Origin: Lentisphaeria bacterium
Lineage (GTDB): Bacteria > Verrucomicrobiota > Lentisphaeria > Victivallales > UBA1829
Assembly (NCBI GenBank): GCA_017615635.1
Contig: JAFZZR010000027.1
Span: 1 to 36,415, forward strand
Length of the DNA: 36,415 bases
Reading direction: 5' to 3'
Shown here: positions 7,802-16,741 of the stretch, one piece after another
Position numbering within the stretch: the stretch's first letter is position 1
Layout of the letters: each line of letters starts with the position of its first letter
The notes under the pieces: generated by a model
The model's input: only the letters and a program-made list of their open reading frames with translations
The model's database searches: none
What the model was told of the DNA's origin: nothing
Translations under genes and position numbers: made by a program

Positions 7802-9508
7802 ATGAGCGAAAACGAAGTAAACGCGCCGGCGAATTTTATTCATGAAATCATTGCCGGAGATCTGGCGGAAGGAAAAAACGGAGGAAAAGTCGTTACGCGT
7901 TTTCCGCCGGAGCCGAACGGATATCTTCATATTGGCCATGCCAAGAGCATTTGCCTGAATTACGGGACCGCGGTGAAGTTCGGCGGAAAATTCAACCTCC
8001 GCATGGATGATACGAATCCGGTGAAGGAGGACACGGAATATGTGGAATCGATCCTGGAGGATGTGAAGTGGCTGGGCGCGGACTGGGAGGACCGCTTTTA
8101 TCATGCTTCCGACTATTTCGAGCAGATGTACGGATATGCCGAACAGCTGATCCGGGACGGCAAAGCCTATGTCTGCGATCTTTCCGAAGAGGAGTTCAAA
8201 AACATCCGCGGCACCCTGACGGAGCCGGGACGGCCCAGCCCCTACCGCGATCGGACGCCGGAAGAGAATCTGGATCTTTTCCGGCGGATGCGCGCCGGTG
8301 AATTCCCGGACGGAGCGAAGGTGCTCCGGGCGAAGATCGATATGTCGAGTCCGAATATCCACATGCGCGATCCGGCCATCTACCGGATCCGTCACGCGGA
8401 TCACCACAACACGGGGAACAAATGGTGCGTGTACCCGCTGTACGACTTCGCGCATCCGCTGGAGGATGCGGTGGAAGGCGTGACCCATTCCATCTGCACG
8501 CTTGAATTCGAGATCCACAGACCGCTGTACGACTGGATCATCCAGAACGTGGATACGCCTTCGAAGCCCCGTCAGATCGAGTTCGCCCGCCTGAACCTCT
8601 CCTATACGGTCATGAGCAAGCGCAAGCTTCTGGAGCTCGTGAAGAACGGATATGTGGACGGGTGGGACGATCCCCGCATGCCCACCGTCTGCGCCTTCCG
8701 CCGCCGGGGCGTGACTCCGCAGGCCATCCGTGATTTCTGCGAGATTATCGGCGTCACCAAATTCAACAGCCTGACGGATATCGCGCTGCTGGAGCACTGC
8801 ATCCGCAACGACCTGAACCGCACCTCGCTCCGGGCCATGGCGGTGATGAATCCGGTCAAGCTGATCATCGACAACTATCCGGAGGGACAGGTCGAGGAAC
8901 TGGAAACGGTAAACAATCCGGAAGATCCCTCCGCCGGAACGCGGAATATCCCCTTCTCCAAAGTCCTGTATATCGAGCGTGACGACTTCATGGAGGATCC
9001 GCCGAAAAAATTCTTCCGTCTCGCCCCCGGCCGCGAGGTCCGGCTTCGCAGTGCCTACTTCGTTACCTGCGTGTCTGTGGTCAAGGATGCGTCGGGCGTC
9101 ATTCAGGAGATCCACTGTACGTACGATCCGGCCACACGCGGCGGCGATTCCCCGGACGGACGGAAGGTCAAGGGAACGATCCACTGGCTCTCCGCCGCCC
9201 ATGCGGTGAAGGCCGAAGCCCGGCTGTACGACCGGCTGTTCACGGTGGAAGACGTCTCCGCCATTCCGGAAGGCGCGAATTATCTGGATTATCTGAACCC
9301 CGAGTCCAAGAAGGTGGTCGAGTGCTTTGTGGAGCCCTCTCTGGCCGAATGCGAACCCGGCGCACGGCGTCAGTTCGAGCGGATCGGATACTTCTGCGCC
9401 GACCCGAAAGATCATGTGCCCGGAAAACGTCCCGTCTTCAACCGCACGGCGGCTCTGAAGGACTCCTGGGCCCGGGAAATGGCGAAGACCGGCAAGGGCG
9501 CCGTCTGA
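7802..9508 (+). CDS. glnS: glutaminyl-tRNA synthetase
   Basis: A 568-residue class I aminoacyl-tRNA synthetase that charges tRNA-Gln with glutamine in the cytoplasm. The HIGH signature is at residues 43-46 in [16 protein letters not shown], a form typical of GlnRS (bacterial GluRS differs here). The KMSKS-class loop is VMSKRK near residues 270-275. The C-terminal beta-barrel anticodon-binding region follows, with the GlnRS-typical run around LIIDNYPEG and [15 protein letters not shown]. The ATG at 7802 is chosen because AGGAG lies seven bases upstream; a longer frame from 7709 starts inside the predicted promoter. The length is normal. Having GlnRS suggests direct Gln-tRNA charging, although the amidotransferase route cannot be excluded elsewhere in the genome. 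Confidence 0.96.
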   Translation: MSENEVNAPANFIHEIIAGDLAEGKNGGKVVTRFPPEPNGYLHIGHAKSICLNYGTAVKFGGKFNLRMDDTNPVKEDTEYVESILEDVKWLGADWEDRFYHASDYFEQMYGYAEQLIRDGKAYVCDLSEEEFKNIRGTLTEPGRPSPYRDRTPEENLDLFRRMRAGEFPDGAKVLRAKIDMSSPNIHMRDPAIYRIRHADHHNTGNKWCVYPLYDFAHPLEDAVEGVTHSICTLEFEIHRPLYDWIIQNVDTPSKPRQIEFARLNLSYTVMSKRKLLELVKNGYVDGWDDPRMPTVCAFRRRGVTPQAIRDFCEIIGVTKFNSLTDIALLEHCIRNDLNRTSLRAMAVMNPVKLIIDNYPEGQVEELETVNNPEDPSAGTRNIPFSKVLYIERDDFMEDPPKKFFRLAPGREVRLRSAYFVTCVSVVKDASGVIQEIHCTYDPATRGGDSPDGRKVKGTIHWLSAAHAVKAEARLYDRLFTVEDVSAIPEGANYLDYLNPESKKVVECFVEPSLAECEPGARRQFERIGYFCADPKDHVPGKRPVFNRTAALKDSWAREMAKTGKGAV

Positions 9509-9541
9509 TCCCGTCCCCGTTGAAAGGAGAAGATTCCCGCC

Positions 9542-10450
9542 ATGTCCGCATGCTTTCTCTGTCCGCGGAGGTGCGGCGTCGTCCGCCCTCTTTCCCGTGC
9601 GGACGCATCTTCGCTGCCCGGCGTGTGCCGGAGTCCGCGCAATCCCGTGGCGGCGCGTGCCGCGCTGCACCGGTGGGAGGAACCGGTCATCAGCGGGACG
9701 AAGGGATCGGGCGCGGTCTTTTTTTCCGGATGCAATCTGCATTGCGTGTTCTGCCAGAATTACGGGATCAGCGCGCAAGGTGACGGATGGGAAATCACGC
9801 CGGCCCGTCTGCGGGAGATCTATTTCGAACTGATCGGGCAGGGTGCTCACAACATCAATCTGGTGACGCCGACCCATTTCGCGGAGGCGGTGCTGGAAAG
9901 TCTGGAAGGTCCGGCCCTTCCCGTGCCCGTGGTATACAATACCAACGGATACGATCTGCCGGAAACTCTTCGCCGCTTCGAAGGAAAAGTCTCCATCTGG
10001 CTTCCCGATATGAAGTATTCGGACGATTCCCTCGCCCGGAAATTCAGCGGCGCTCCCGACTATTTCGAGCGGGCCTCGGAGGCGATCCTGGAGATGTACC
10101 GGCAGACCGGACCGTATGTGATGGATCCCGAAACGGGTCTGCTGAAAAGCGGCGTCGTGATCCGGCATCTGATCCTGCCCGGATTTGTGGAGAATTCCAA
10201 AAACGTCATCCGCTGGGTGACGGAGCATTTCAAGCCGGGCGAGGTCATGTTCAGCCTCATGCGGCAGTATCTTCCCTGCGGCGCCGTGTCCGCGGAACAC
10301 TTTCCCGAACTGAACCGCCGGGTCTCGGAAGAAGAGTACAGCGAGGTGGAGAATTTTCTGTTTGAGTCCGGGATCGAGGATGGATTCGTTCAGGAGGAGG
10401 AGTCCGCCGAAGCGGAATTCATCCCGCTCTTCGACGGCACCGGCGTGTGA
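9542..10450 (+). CDS. radical SAM protein, PflX-like (COG1313 type)
   Basis: A 302-residue radical S-adenosylmethionine enzyme. The CxxxCxxC cluster motif is C64-C68-C71 in SGCNLHCVFCQNY, which binds the [4Fe-4S] cluster that cleaves SAM. Four more N-terminal cysteines (C4, C7, C11, C29) precede it, the arrangement I associate with the uncharacterised PflX/COG1313 relatives of pyruvate formate-lyase activating enzymes. Conserved later blocks include NLVTPTHF, VYNTNGYD, LPDMKYSD and VIRHLILPGFVENS. The true substrate of this branch is not established. It starts 33 bases after glnS with an AAAGGAG site, so the two may share a transcript; no functional link to glutamine charging is evident. Confidence 0.88.
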   Translation: MSACFLCPRRCGVVRPLSRADASSLPGVCRSPRNPVAARAALHRWEEPVISGTKGSGAVFFSGCNLHCVFCQNYGISAQGDGWEITPARLREIYFELIGQGAHNINLVTPTHFAEAVLESLEGPALPVPVVYNTNGYDLPETLRRFEGKVSIWLPDMKYSDDSLARKFSGAPDYFERASEAILEMYRQTGPYVMDPETGLLKSGVVIRHLILPGFVENSKNVIRWVTEHFKPGEVMFSLMRQYLPCGAVSAEHFPELNRRVSEEEYSEVENFLFESGIEDGFVQEEESAEAEFIPLFDGTGV

Positions 10451-10477
10451 GGTGCTTCCCCGCCGGAATGGGTCGGC

Positions 10478-10990
10478 TTACGCTTTCTTCTCGCCGCGGA
10501 GTTTCTGAATTGTCCCGGTGGTGGAATGGCCTGGAACAAAGGAAATGAAGCGGATCTCCGTGCCCGCGTGAAACAGCGCCTCGCGCTCCTCCGGGTTCAG
10601 GGTTTCCACGGTGTAGTCGGATCCTTTTGCGTAAAAGTCGGGCGCCAGCGCTTCTATCTCCCGGGTACAGCGGGGCGAAGAAAAGATCACCACCGCATCG
10701 ACGAAGCGGAGACAGCTGAGAAGATACGCCCGGTCGTATTCGGTATTGACGGGCCGGTCCGGCCCCTTCAGCCGGCGGACGGATTCATCGGAATTGAGCA
10801 GCACGATCAGGCGGTCCGCCAGGTCGTGCGCCGCCTGAAGATATTCGGCATGGCCCCGGTGCAGGATATCGAAGCAGCCGTTGGTGAGCGCGCAGGAAAG
10901 CCCCTGTTTGCGCCATTCACCGCGGAGGCGGACGCATTCGTCCAGAGTCAGGATCCGGGATTCGGGCGGAGGGAGTGTGGATTCGCGCAT
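10478..10990 (-). CDS. rfaE2: RfaE2/HldE-type nucleotidyltransferase (ADP-heptose synthesis)
   Basis: A 170-residue protein of the cytidylyltransferase-like superfamily. The nucleotide-binding HxGH motif is H44-R-G-H47 in LTNGCFDILHRGHAEYL. Further marks of the D-glycero-beta-D-manno-heptose 1-phosphate adenylyltransferase family are RPVNTEYDRAYLLSCLRFVDAVVIF, YAKGSDYTVETL and FVPGHSTTGTI near the end. This enzyme activates heptose-1-phosphate with ATP to ADP-heptose for lipopolysaccharide core in the cytoplasm. I use the ATG at 10990, which has AAGGTG six bases upstream; an ATG at 11008 overlapping the preceding stop codon (ATGA) is an alternative that adds six residues. It is last in the lon operon. 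A related glycerol-phosphate cytidylyltransferase is less likely. Confidence 0.85.
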   Translation of the reverse strand: MRESTLPPPESRILTLDECVRLRGEWRKQGLSCALTNGCFDILHRGHAEYLQAAHDLADRLIVLLNSDESVRRLKGPDRPVNTEYDRAYLLSCLRFVDAVVIFSSPRCTREIEALAPDFYAKGSDYTVETLNPEEREALFHAGTEIRFISFVPGHSTTGTIQKLRGEKKA

Positions 10991-11004
10991 GGTACACCTT
11001 GTTT

Positions 11005-11583
11005 TCATTCGGACATGACGGGGCTGGACGGCATGAACGCGCTGTCCTCCAGGGAAAAGTCCGCGTTTGAGATGAGGGCCTTGATCAGATTTTTGAAGGA
11101 GGAGAGATTCCGCTTGGACAGCGGGTCGGACTCGGTTACCTTCGCAGAAGAAAGATCGGCGGCCGCAAGAAAGAGCTTTCCGCGGGAAAGTGTGGCCGCG
11201 AAGTTGTTCTGCGGGGAGATGTGAGGGAAGACGGAGCTGTCCTTCATATCCAGAGGCTCCGTATCGTCCTTCAGTTCGGAAAGAAAGACATCTTCATCCG
11301 GGGACCATCCGGCGGCGGCATCGTCCCGGGTGAAGAGGATCCCGTCCGTTCCGTAGTTCCAGGTACGGATGAGTCGGCCCGACGAGGTGGTGATCCCATC
11401 CCTTGCACGCTGGTCCACGGCTTCCCGTGTCCGGATGGCGTTCTGCACGTTTTCGAGCCCCAGCGCTGTGATGAGGAGGAATCCGCCCACGACGGCGAGG
11501 ATCGCCACCAGGCAGACGGCCATTTCCGCGATGGCCTGTCCGGATCCGGATCTTCTCTTCCGATGGTCTGTGCGATAAATCAT
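11005..11583 (-). CDS. TadE-like single-pass membrane protein
   Basis: A 192-residue protein with a basic N-terminus, then GQAIAEMAVCLVAILAVVGGFLL, the Gly-Gln-x-x-x-Glu plus hydrophobic helix typical of TadE/TadG-like pseudopilins of tight-adherence pilus systems. The remaining part is hydrophilic and shows no family I can name. Its ATG overlaps the stop of the preceding LolA-like gene by four bases (ATGA, 11580-11583). In classical Tad loci such genes sit beside TadA/B/C assembly genes; none is present here, so assignment to a Tad pilus is uncertain. The N-terminal similarity is what I see; everything else is inference. Confidence 0.6.
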   Translation of the reverse strand: MIYRTDHRKRRSGSGQAIAEMAVCLVAILAVVGGFLLITALGLENVQNAIRTREAVDQRARDGITTSSGRLIRTWNYGTDGILFTRDDAAAGWSPDEDVFLSELKDDTEPLDMKDSSVFPHISPQNNFAATLSRGKLFLAAADLSSAKVTESDPLSKRNLSSFKNLIKALISNADFSLEDSAFMPSSPVMSE

Positions 11584-12368
11584 TTTTCCGTATTGTCCTC
11601 CGGGAACCCGGCAAAAAGATCGGAGGGCATGCCGTCCTTCGCATATCCGGCGCTTCGTTCATCGAAATCGATTTTCGTCCGCCAGTCCGGCCCGGAGATT
11701 TCCAGCTTCGGGATCAGATAGAAGTCGTTGTCTTCCGCTTTTTTCACGGATGCGATCTCCAGTTCACGGTAGGGCGTGCCTGTCTGCCCGGCGCCCGGAT
11801 CCTTCCGGAACCACTGCACCTTGACCGGGAAGAAATATTCCGTGCTGACAAAGACGCGGGCCGTCTCGCCTTCCGCCGAACCCTTGAGCATGAAGACCCG
11901 GCAGGGGAAAATGCTGACCCGTTCCGGTTTTTCCTCCCGGATCGTTTCCCGATAGATGAAGCTGAGCGTCATGTCGCTGACGTCGATCCCGTACAGGCCC
12001 AGCTGCGGCTTGGCGCCGGGCTTGATCTGGGCCTCCGTGGTGGCGATGGGCGGATCGAAAGCCTGTCCCAGATCGTAGATCTCCGAATCGTTGAACACCA
12101 GCCGGGCGACGATGCGGGCCGGGGTGAACCGGATCGCAAGACGCACGGGCGCCTTGATCCGACGGGCGCCGGGACGCTTGTGCTGCGCCGTGCCGGCCAT
12201 TTTGGCCCAGGTCTCCTGACCGGGCACATGGCGGACGATCCGCAGGAAGTCTTCCGCGGGAAGCGTCATGGGATCGATTTTCTTCGGTTCATCTGCCCTT
12301 AGAAACAGGGGCAGGAGCAGCAGACAGAGAATGGCCGGAAAAACGATACGGAACAGACGTTTCTTCAT
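11580..12368 (-). CDS. periplasmic LolA-like protein
   Basis: A 262-residue protein with a signal peptide (MKKRLFR, a leucine-rich core, cleavage around LRA-DE near residue 26). The mature part has a run of predicted beta strands (VRLAIRFTPARIVARLVFND, MTLSFIYRE, RVFVSTEYFFPVKVQWFR, LEIASVKKAEDNDFYLIPKLEI) that resembles outer-membrane lipoprotein-sorting/LolA-like proteins: a concave beta-sheet that carries lipid or lipoprotein. The similarity is at fold-pattern level only. The start codon overlaps the lon stop codon by four bases (ATGA at 12365-12368), and its own stop overlaps the TadE-like start, so translation of the three is coupled. Confidence 0.55.
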   Translation of the reverse strand: MKKRLFRIVFPAILCLLLLPLFLRADEPKKIDPMTLPAEDFLRIVRHVPGQETWAKMAGTAQHKRPGARRIKAPVRLAIRFTPARIVARLVFNDSEIYDLGQAFDPPIATTEAQIKPGAKPQLGLYGIDVSDMTLSFIYRETIREEKPERVSIFPCRVFMLKGSAEGETARVFVSTEYFFPVKVQWFRKDPGAGQTGTPYRELEIASVKKAEDNDFYLIPKLEISGPDWRTKIDFDERSAGYAKDGMPSDLFAGFPEDNTEK

Positions 12369-15208
12369 TTTGTTTTTCTCCTTTTGCCGGGTTTTTCAAC
12401 AGGATCGCCGCGACGCACCGCCGCTTGCTTTTTCGTCGGCGCAGAGGACGTTTTTTCCGTCTTCTTCGTCCGTTTTTTCGTATTCCGGACCGCCGCTTTC
12501 CGGACGGAGCCGTCTTCTGGCTGTTTCTTTGTCTCGGAGAGCTCCGCTTTTTCGCCGGAGGTGGTTTCCTTTTTTCCCTCTGCGGCTTTCCGGTCCGGTA
12601 CGCGGAAGGTGTATATCTCATCCTTCCGGATCCGGGCTTCGGGGGCGGGATCGGTGATTTTCGGAATCTTCACGGGGACAGCGAACGCAATGACGTCCGC
12701 GGCGTTTTCAACGAATTTGAACCGGAGCTGACGGCGGACTTCTTCCGGGATCTCCTCCAGATCCTTTTCGTTTTCGGCGGGCAGGATGACATCGTACACT
12801 CCGGCCCGCAGGGCTGCGATCACTTTTTCCCGCACGCCTCCGATAGCCGTCACCCGTCCGCTGAGCGTGATTTCACCGGTCATGGCCAGTCTGGGGCGGA
12901 CCGGGCGGTTCGTGAGGAGCGAGACCATGGCCGTGATCATGGTGACGCCCGCGGAGGGGCCGTCCTTGGGCGTGGCGCCGTCGGGCACATGGATATGGAA
13001 ATCGTTTTTCCGGAAGACATCGGCCCGGATCCCGAATTTTTTTGCATTGGCCCGCAGGAAACTGAATCCGGCCATGGCGCTTTCCTTCATGACATTGCCC
13101 AGGGATCCGGTGAGGCGGAGATCGCCTTTTCCCGGCATTTTCGAGGCTTCCACGGGAAGCGTCACGCCGCCCGCGCTTGTCCAGGCGAGACCCGTGACGA
13201 TGCCCACGGCCGGTTTCGAGAGGAGTTTTTCCTCCAGGATCTTCCTCGGTCCCAGCAGAGTCCGGACCATTTCCGTATCCACCAGCGTATCCGCTCCGGC
13301 GGAGATCTCGCCCGAAACGATCTTTCCGGCGATCTTCCGGCAGATCTTTCCCAGAACACGTTCCAGATTGCGTACGCCGGCTTCCATGGTGTAGTGGGAA
13401 ATGACTTCGTCCACGGCGGACCGGGTGAACCGGAGGTCTCCGGAGGCGAGTCCGTTTTCCTCCATCTGCCGGGGGATCAGATACCGTCTTGCGATCTCGT
13501 GCTTTTCCAGCGCGGTGTATCCGGGCAGACGGATGATCTCCATACGGTCGCGGAGCGGTCCGGGGATGGTGTCTTCGATATTGGCCGTGGCGATGAACAT
13601 GACGGTGCTCAGGTCGTAGTCCACCTCCAGATAATGATCGTTGAAGGCATTGTTCTGGGCCGGATCCAGGACCTCCAGCAGCGCGGCGGAGGGGGCCCCC
13701 CGATAGTCTTCGCTGAGTTTGTCCAGTTCATCCAGCATGAAAACAGGGTTGGACGAGCCGGCTTTTTTCATGCCCTGAATGATCCGTCCGGGCAGGGCGC
13801 CGATGTATGTTCGGCGGTGTCCGCGGATCTCCGCCTCGTCCCGCACGCCGCCCAGGGAGACGCGGACGAATTTCCGGCCCATGGCGGAGGCGATGGACTT
13901 GCCCAGAGATGTTTTACCGACGCCCGGAGGCCCGACGAAACAGATGATCGGGGACTTGCGGTCCTTTTTCAGCTGAAGGATGGCGAGAAATTCCAGAATG
14001 CGGTCCTTGACGTCGCGGAGGCCGAAGTGATCTTCGTCCAGGATCCTGCCTGCCGCCCGCACATCCAGTCTGTCTTCGGTGAAAATGCCCCACGGGACGG
14101 AGAGAAGCCAATCGATATAGGAGTAGGCCACACTGTATTCTCCGGAGGCCTGCGGAAGTGTTTCCAGGCGCTCCGTCTCCTTTTCCAGAACCTTCCGGAC
14201 CTCTTCCGGCGGGGAGATTTTTTTCATGCGCTCCCGGATGGCGGCGATGTCCGGATTCCGTTCTCCTTCGCCCAGTTCCTTCTGGATCTGCTTGAGCTGC
14301 TCCCGCAGGAAGAATTCCCGCTGGGATTTGCTCATGACGTTGTGGACCTGGCTCTGGATCTCCGAGCCCAGACGCAGCACTTCCACTTCCCGGTTCAGCA
14401 GAATGGTAAGCAGGTGCAGCCGTTCCTGAAAATTCTCGATGGTCAGAATGGCCAGCTTTTCCGGAAAGGAGAAGTTCAAAGTATCCGAGATCAGGTCGGC
14501 GATCCGTTCGCTGTCCGTCAGATTCAGGATCGCGATCTTCAGGTCTTCCGGGAAGTTCGGGGAGAACGAGATGATCTCCTGGAACTGTTTCGTCGCATTC
14601 CGGATCATCGCCACGGTTTCCAGATTGTTTTCCACCTTCGTTGCGATCTTCCGCACCCGGGCGAACAGAAGTCCGTCCTTCCCTTTTCCGCTGCCCAGAC
14701 AGCGGATGCGGGAGAGACCCCGGACCAGAACGCGGACCGTGCCGTCGGGGAACTTGAGCATTTTGACGATCCGCACCAGAACGCCGATGGATGAGACCGT
14801 CTTTCCTTCCATGTTCCACATGGCCACTTTGAACTCGATCCCGTCCGCCGTGGGATGAAACGACGGCGCCGTGCCGGGTTCGGGCGGATCGTTCTTCGCT
14901 TGTCCGTCGGATCCCGGAGGATTGTTTTTCACGCCTTCGGGCATCTCCGGGAAGAATGCCATAAGCCGCTGATCCGCGGCTGCGCGTTCCACCACGCGGA
15001 TCAGTTTCTCCTCGGAAAGGACCAGCGGCGTCAAGGCAAAGGGAAAGACGATCACGCGGGAAAGGGTGAGCGCGGGAACTTGCTCGACACCATCCTCTTC
15101 CGTCTCTCTCTGCGGGGGAGCGTTTTCGCCGTTGATCGTAATGGCGAGATCTTTCATCCGTCCGCCGGCTGTGCCGTTTTTCTTTTCTTCGTTGTCCTTG
15201 CTGTCCAT
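12365..15208 (-). CDS. lon: ATP-dependent protease Lon
   Basis: A 947-residue cytoplasmic AAA+ serine protease that degrades damaged and regulatory proteins. An N-terminal substrate-binding domain ([20 protein letters not shown]) is followed by the Walker A motif GPPGVGKTS with Lys432, Walker B MLDELDKL, and the protease domain with catalytic Ser752 in PKDGPSAGV and Lys795 in GGVREKV. It is longer than E. coli Lon (784 residues), mainly from an insert rich in Gly, Pro and Asp near residues 95-120 and a Lys/Arg/Ser/Thr-rich C-terminal tail of about 99 residues that is outside the normal Lon fold. ATG 15208 is chosen for the AAGGAAGGAG site just upstream; 12 more residues are possible. No CIRCE element is seen upstream. 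Confidence 0.96.
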   Translation of the reverse strand: MDSKDNEEKKNGTAGGRMKDLAITINGENAPPQRETEEDGVEQVPALTLSRVIVFPFALTPLVLSEEKLIRVVERAAADQRLMAFFPEMPEGVKNNPPGSDGQAKNDPPEPGTAPSFHPTADGIEFKVAMWNMEGKTVSSIGVLVRIVKMLKFPDGTVRVLVRGLSRIRCLGSGKGKDGLLFARVRKIATKVENNLETVAMIRNATKQFQEIISFSPNFPEDLKIAILNLTDSERIADLISDTLNFSFPEKLAILTIENFQERLHLLTILLNREVEVLRLGSEIQSQVHNVMSKSQREFFLREQLKQIQKELGEGERNPDIAAIRERMKKISPPEEVRKVLEKETERLETLPQASGEYSVAYSYIDWLLSVPWGIFTEDRLDVRAAGRILDEDHFGLRDVKDRILEFLAILQLKKDRKSPIICFVGPPGVGKTSLGKSIASAMGRKFVRVSLGGVRDEAEIRGHRRTYIGALPGRIIQGMKKAGSSNPVFMLDELDKLSEDYRGAPSAALLEVLDPAQNNAFNDHYLEVDYDLSTVMFIATANIEDTIPGPLRDRMEIIRLPGYTALEKHEIARRYLIPRQMEENGLASGDLRFTRSAVDEVISHYTMEAGVRNLERVLGKICRKIAGKIVSGEISAGADTLVDTEMVRTLLGPRKILEEKLLSKPAVGIVTGLAWTSAGGVTLPVEASKMPGKGDLRLTGSLGNVMKESAMAGFSFLRANAKKFGIRADVFRKNDFHIHVPDGATPKDGPSAGVTMITAMVSLLTNRPVRPRLAMTGEITLSGRVTAIGGVREKVIAALRAGVYDVILPAENEKDLEEIPEEVRRQLRFKFVENAADVIAFAVPVKIPKITDPAPEARIRKDEIYTFRVPDRKAAEGKKETTSGEKAELSETKKQPEDGSVRKAAVRNTKKRTKKTEKTSSAPTKKQAAVRRGDPVEKPGKRRKTK

Positions 15209-15265
15209 AACAACCCTGTCTCCTTCCTTTTTTCGTGACTGCAAAAGCGAAATCCCTCGACGGGT

Positions 15266-15294
15266 AATGTACCGCTCAATATGTCTTTTGGCAA
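15266..15294 (-). promoter_or_regulatory. predicted lon promoter
   Basis: On the minus strand TTGCCA (15294-15289) and TACATT (15271-15266) are 17 bases apart, upstream of the lon ribosome-binding site. The sequence is housekeeping-like; I do not see a heat-shock sigma-32 pattern. Confidence 0.5.
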
Positions 15295-15349
15295 GTCCGC
15301 AAAAAGCATCCGGCGGCGTAAAATCTCAAAAAAAAGCGAAAAACCCCTT

Positions 15350-15378
15350 TTCAAAACGGGAAAGAGACTGTATATTAT
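15350..15378 (+). promoter_or_regulatory. predicted hom operon promoter
   Basis: TTCAAA at 15350-15355 and TATTAT at 15373-15378 with a 17-base spacer, in an A-rich stretch between the divergent lon and hom genes. The -35 box is weak and the -10 region is good. Confidence 0.45.
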
Positions 15379-15446
15379 ACAGATTTTGTTTTTGAATCCG
15401 GGTCCGGGGATCGTTTCTCCGCCCGGCAATGAGGAGATCTGTCCCG

Positions 15447-16739
15447 ATGAGTGAAATTAAAGTCGGAATTATCGGTTTCGGCACGGTCGGCGCCGGAACG
15501 GCCGCCTGCCTCCTGAAAAACTGTGAAGTCGTCCGGAAACGGACCGGAGTGGACGTGAAGCTGACCCGTGTGGCGGATCTGGATATCACCACGGACCGCG
15601 GCGTAAAAGTTCCGCGGGACATTCTGATCACCGATGCGCACCAGCTGATCCGTGAGTGCGATATCGTGGTGGAGCTGATCGGCGGGACCACGGTGGCGAA
15701 GACGTTCATTCTGGAAGCGCTGTCGCAGGGGAAGCCGGTGGTGACGGCGAACAAGGCCCTGCTGGCGAAGGCCGGGAAAGAGATTTTTGAAGCGGCGGAA
15801 GCGAATCATGTTTCCGTTCATTACGAGGCCAGCGTGGGCGGCGGGATCCCGATCATCAAGAGCCTGCGCGAAGGTTTTGCCGCCAACCGGATCAACCGCA
15901 TCTACGGAATCCTCAACGGAACCTGCAACTATATTCTGACCCGCATGGAGAAGGAGAACATGGCCTTCGATGACGTCCTGAAGGACGCCCAGCGGCTCGG
16001 ATACGCCGAGGCGAATCCCTCGCTGGATATCGACGGACTGGATACGGCGCACAAGACGGCGATCCTCGCTTCTCTGGCCTACGGTGAATGGCTGGGCATG
16101 GATCCGGTCTTCGTGGAAGGGATCCGGGATCTTTCCCTGACCGATATCCGTTTTGCGGAGCATCTCGGCTACAAAGTGAAACTGCTCGCCATTCTGAAAC
16201 AGGCGGAAGACGGACGGATCGAGGTCCGTGTCCACCCGACCCTGATCCCCGCGGGAAAACCTCTGGCCGGCGTTTCCGGCGTTTTCAACGCGGTTATGGT
16301 CAACGGCGATTTCGTGGGCGACACCATGTTCTACGGACGCGGAGCCGGACGTGAGGCCACGGCCAGCGCTGTGTGTGCCGATGTGGTGGATGCTGCGCTG
16401 GATCTGGCCAACAAGGTCCCCACGCGGATCCATTCGTTCCTGCCCGGTGCCGAATACAGCGGCCTGATCCCCATGGACGACGTAACGACGCGTGTCTATA
16501 TGCGGATCCCCGTGCAAGACAAGCCGGGCGTCCTCGGCAAAGTCGCCACGCTTCTGAGTTCCTACGGGATCAGCGTGGCGGAACTGATGCAGAGCAGTCC
16601 CGACGAGTCCGGAAACGTTTCCATCATTCTTCTCTCCCATACGGCGAAGGAGAAAAACGTTCAGAATGCCATGGCCGAGCTTGCCCGGCTCTCTGAAGTC
16701 ACCGGCAAAGTCGTCATGATCCGCATGGAGGATCTCTGA
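15447..16739 (+). CDS. hom: homoserine dehydrogenase
   Basis: A 430-residue enzyme that reduces aspartate semialdehyde to homoserine with NAD(P)H, the branch toward threonine and methionine. The N-terminal Rossmann motif is VGIIGFGTVGAGTA. Conserved blocks follow: VVELIGGTTVAKTFI, VVTANKALLAKAG, YEASVGGGIPIIKSLREG, GILNGTCNYILTRM and AEANPSLDIDGLDTAHK. A C-terminal ACT domain (PGVLGKVATLLSSYGISVAEL, about residues 350-430) is the usual site of threonine feedback control. ATG 15447 is used because GAGGAG lies ten bases upstream; an in-frame ATG at 15429 has no such site. The aspartokinase gene starts two bases after the stop, so both steps are coupled. Confidence 0.96.
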   Translation: MSEIKVGIIGFGTVGAGTAACLLKNCEVVRKRTGVDVKLTRVADLDITTDRGVKVPRDILITDAHQLIRECDIVVELIGGTTVAKTFILEALSQGKPVVTANKALLAKAGKEIFEAAEANHVSVHYEASVGGGIPIIKSLREGFAANRINRIYGILNGTCNYILTRMEKENMAFDDVLKDAQRLGYAEANPSLDIDGLDTAHKTAILASLAYGEWLGMDPVFVEGIRDLSLTDIRFAEHLGYKVKLLAILKQAEDGRIEVRVHPTLIPAGKPLAGVSGVFNAVMVNGDFVGDTMFYGRGAGREATASAVCADVVDAALDLANKVPTRIHSFLPGAEYSGLIPMDDVTTRVYMRIPVQDKPGVLGKVATLLSSYGISVAELMQSSPDESGNVSIILLSHTAKEKNVQNAMAELARLSEVTGKVVMIRMEDL

Positions 16740-16741
16740 TC

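Noticed and set aside
7736..10300. An 854-codon open frame on the minus strand opposite glnS and the radical SAM gene.
   Set aside because: Its whole length lies antisense to two well-identified genes. Long antisense frames are expected in GC-rich coding DNA; the translation shows no family pattern.
11005..11583. A complete Tad pilus locus.
   Set aside because: Only a TadE-like protein is present; no TadA ATPase, TadB/C platform or secretin is in the window.
12425..14794. A 789-codon open frame on the + strand opposite lon.
   Set aside because: Antisense to the lon protease and ATPase domains, no ribosome-binding site and a His/Asp/Gly-rich composition typical of a shadow frame.
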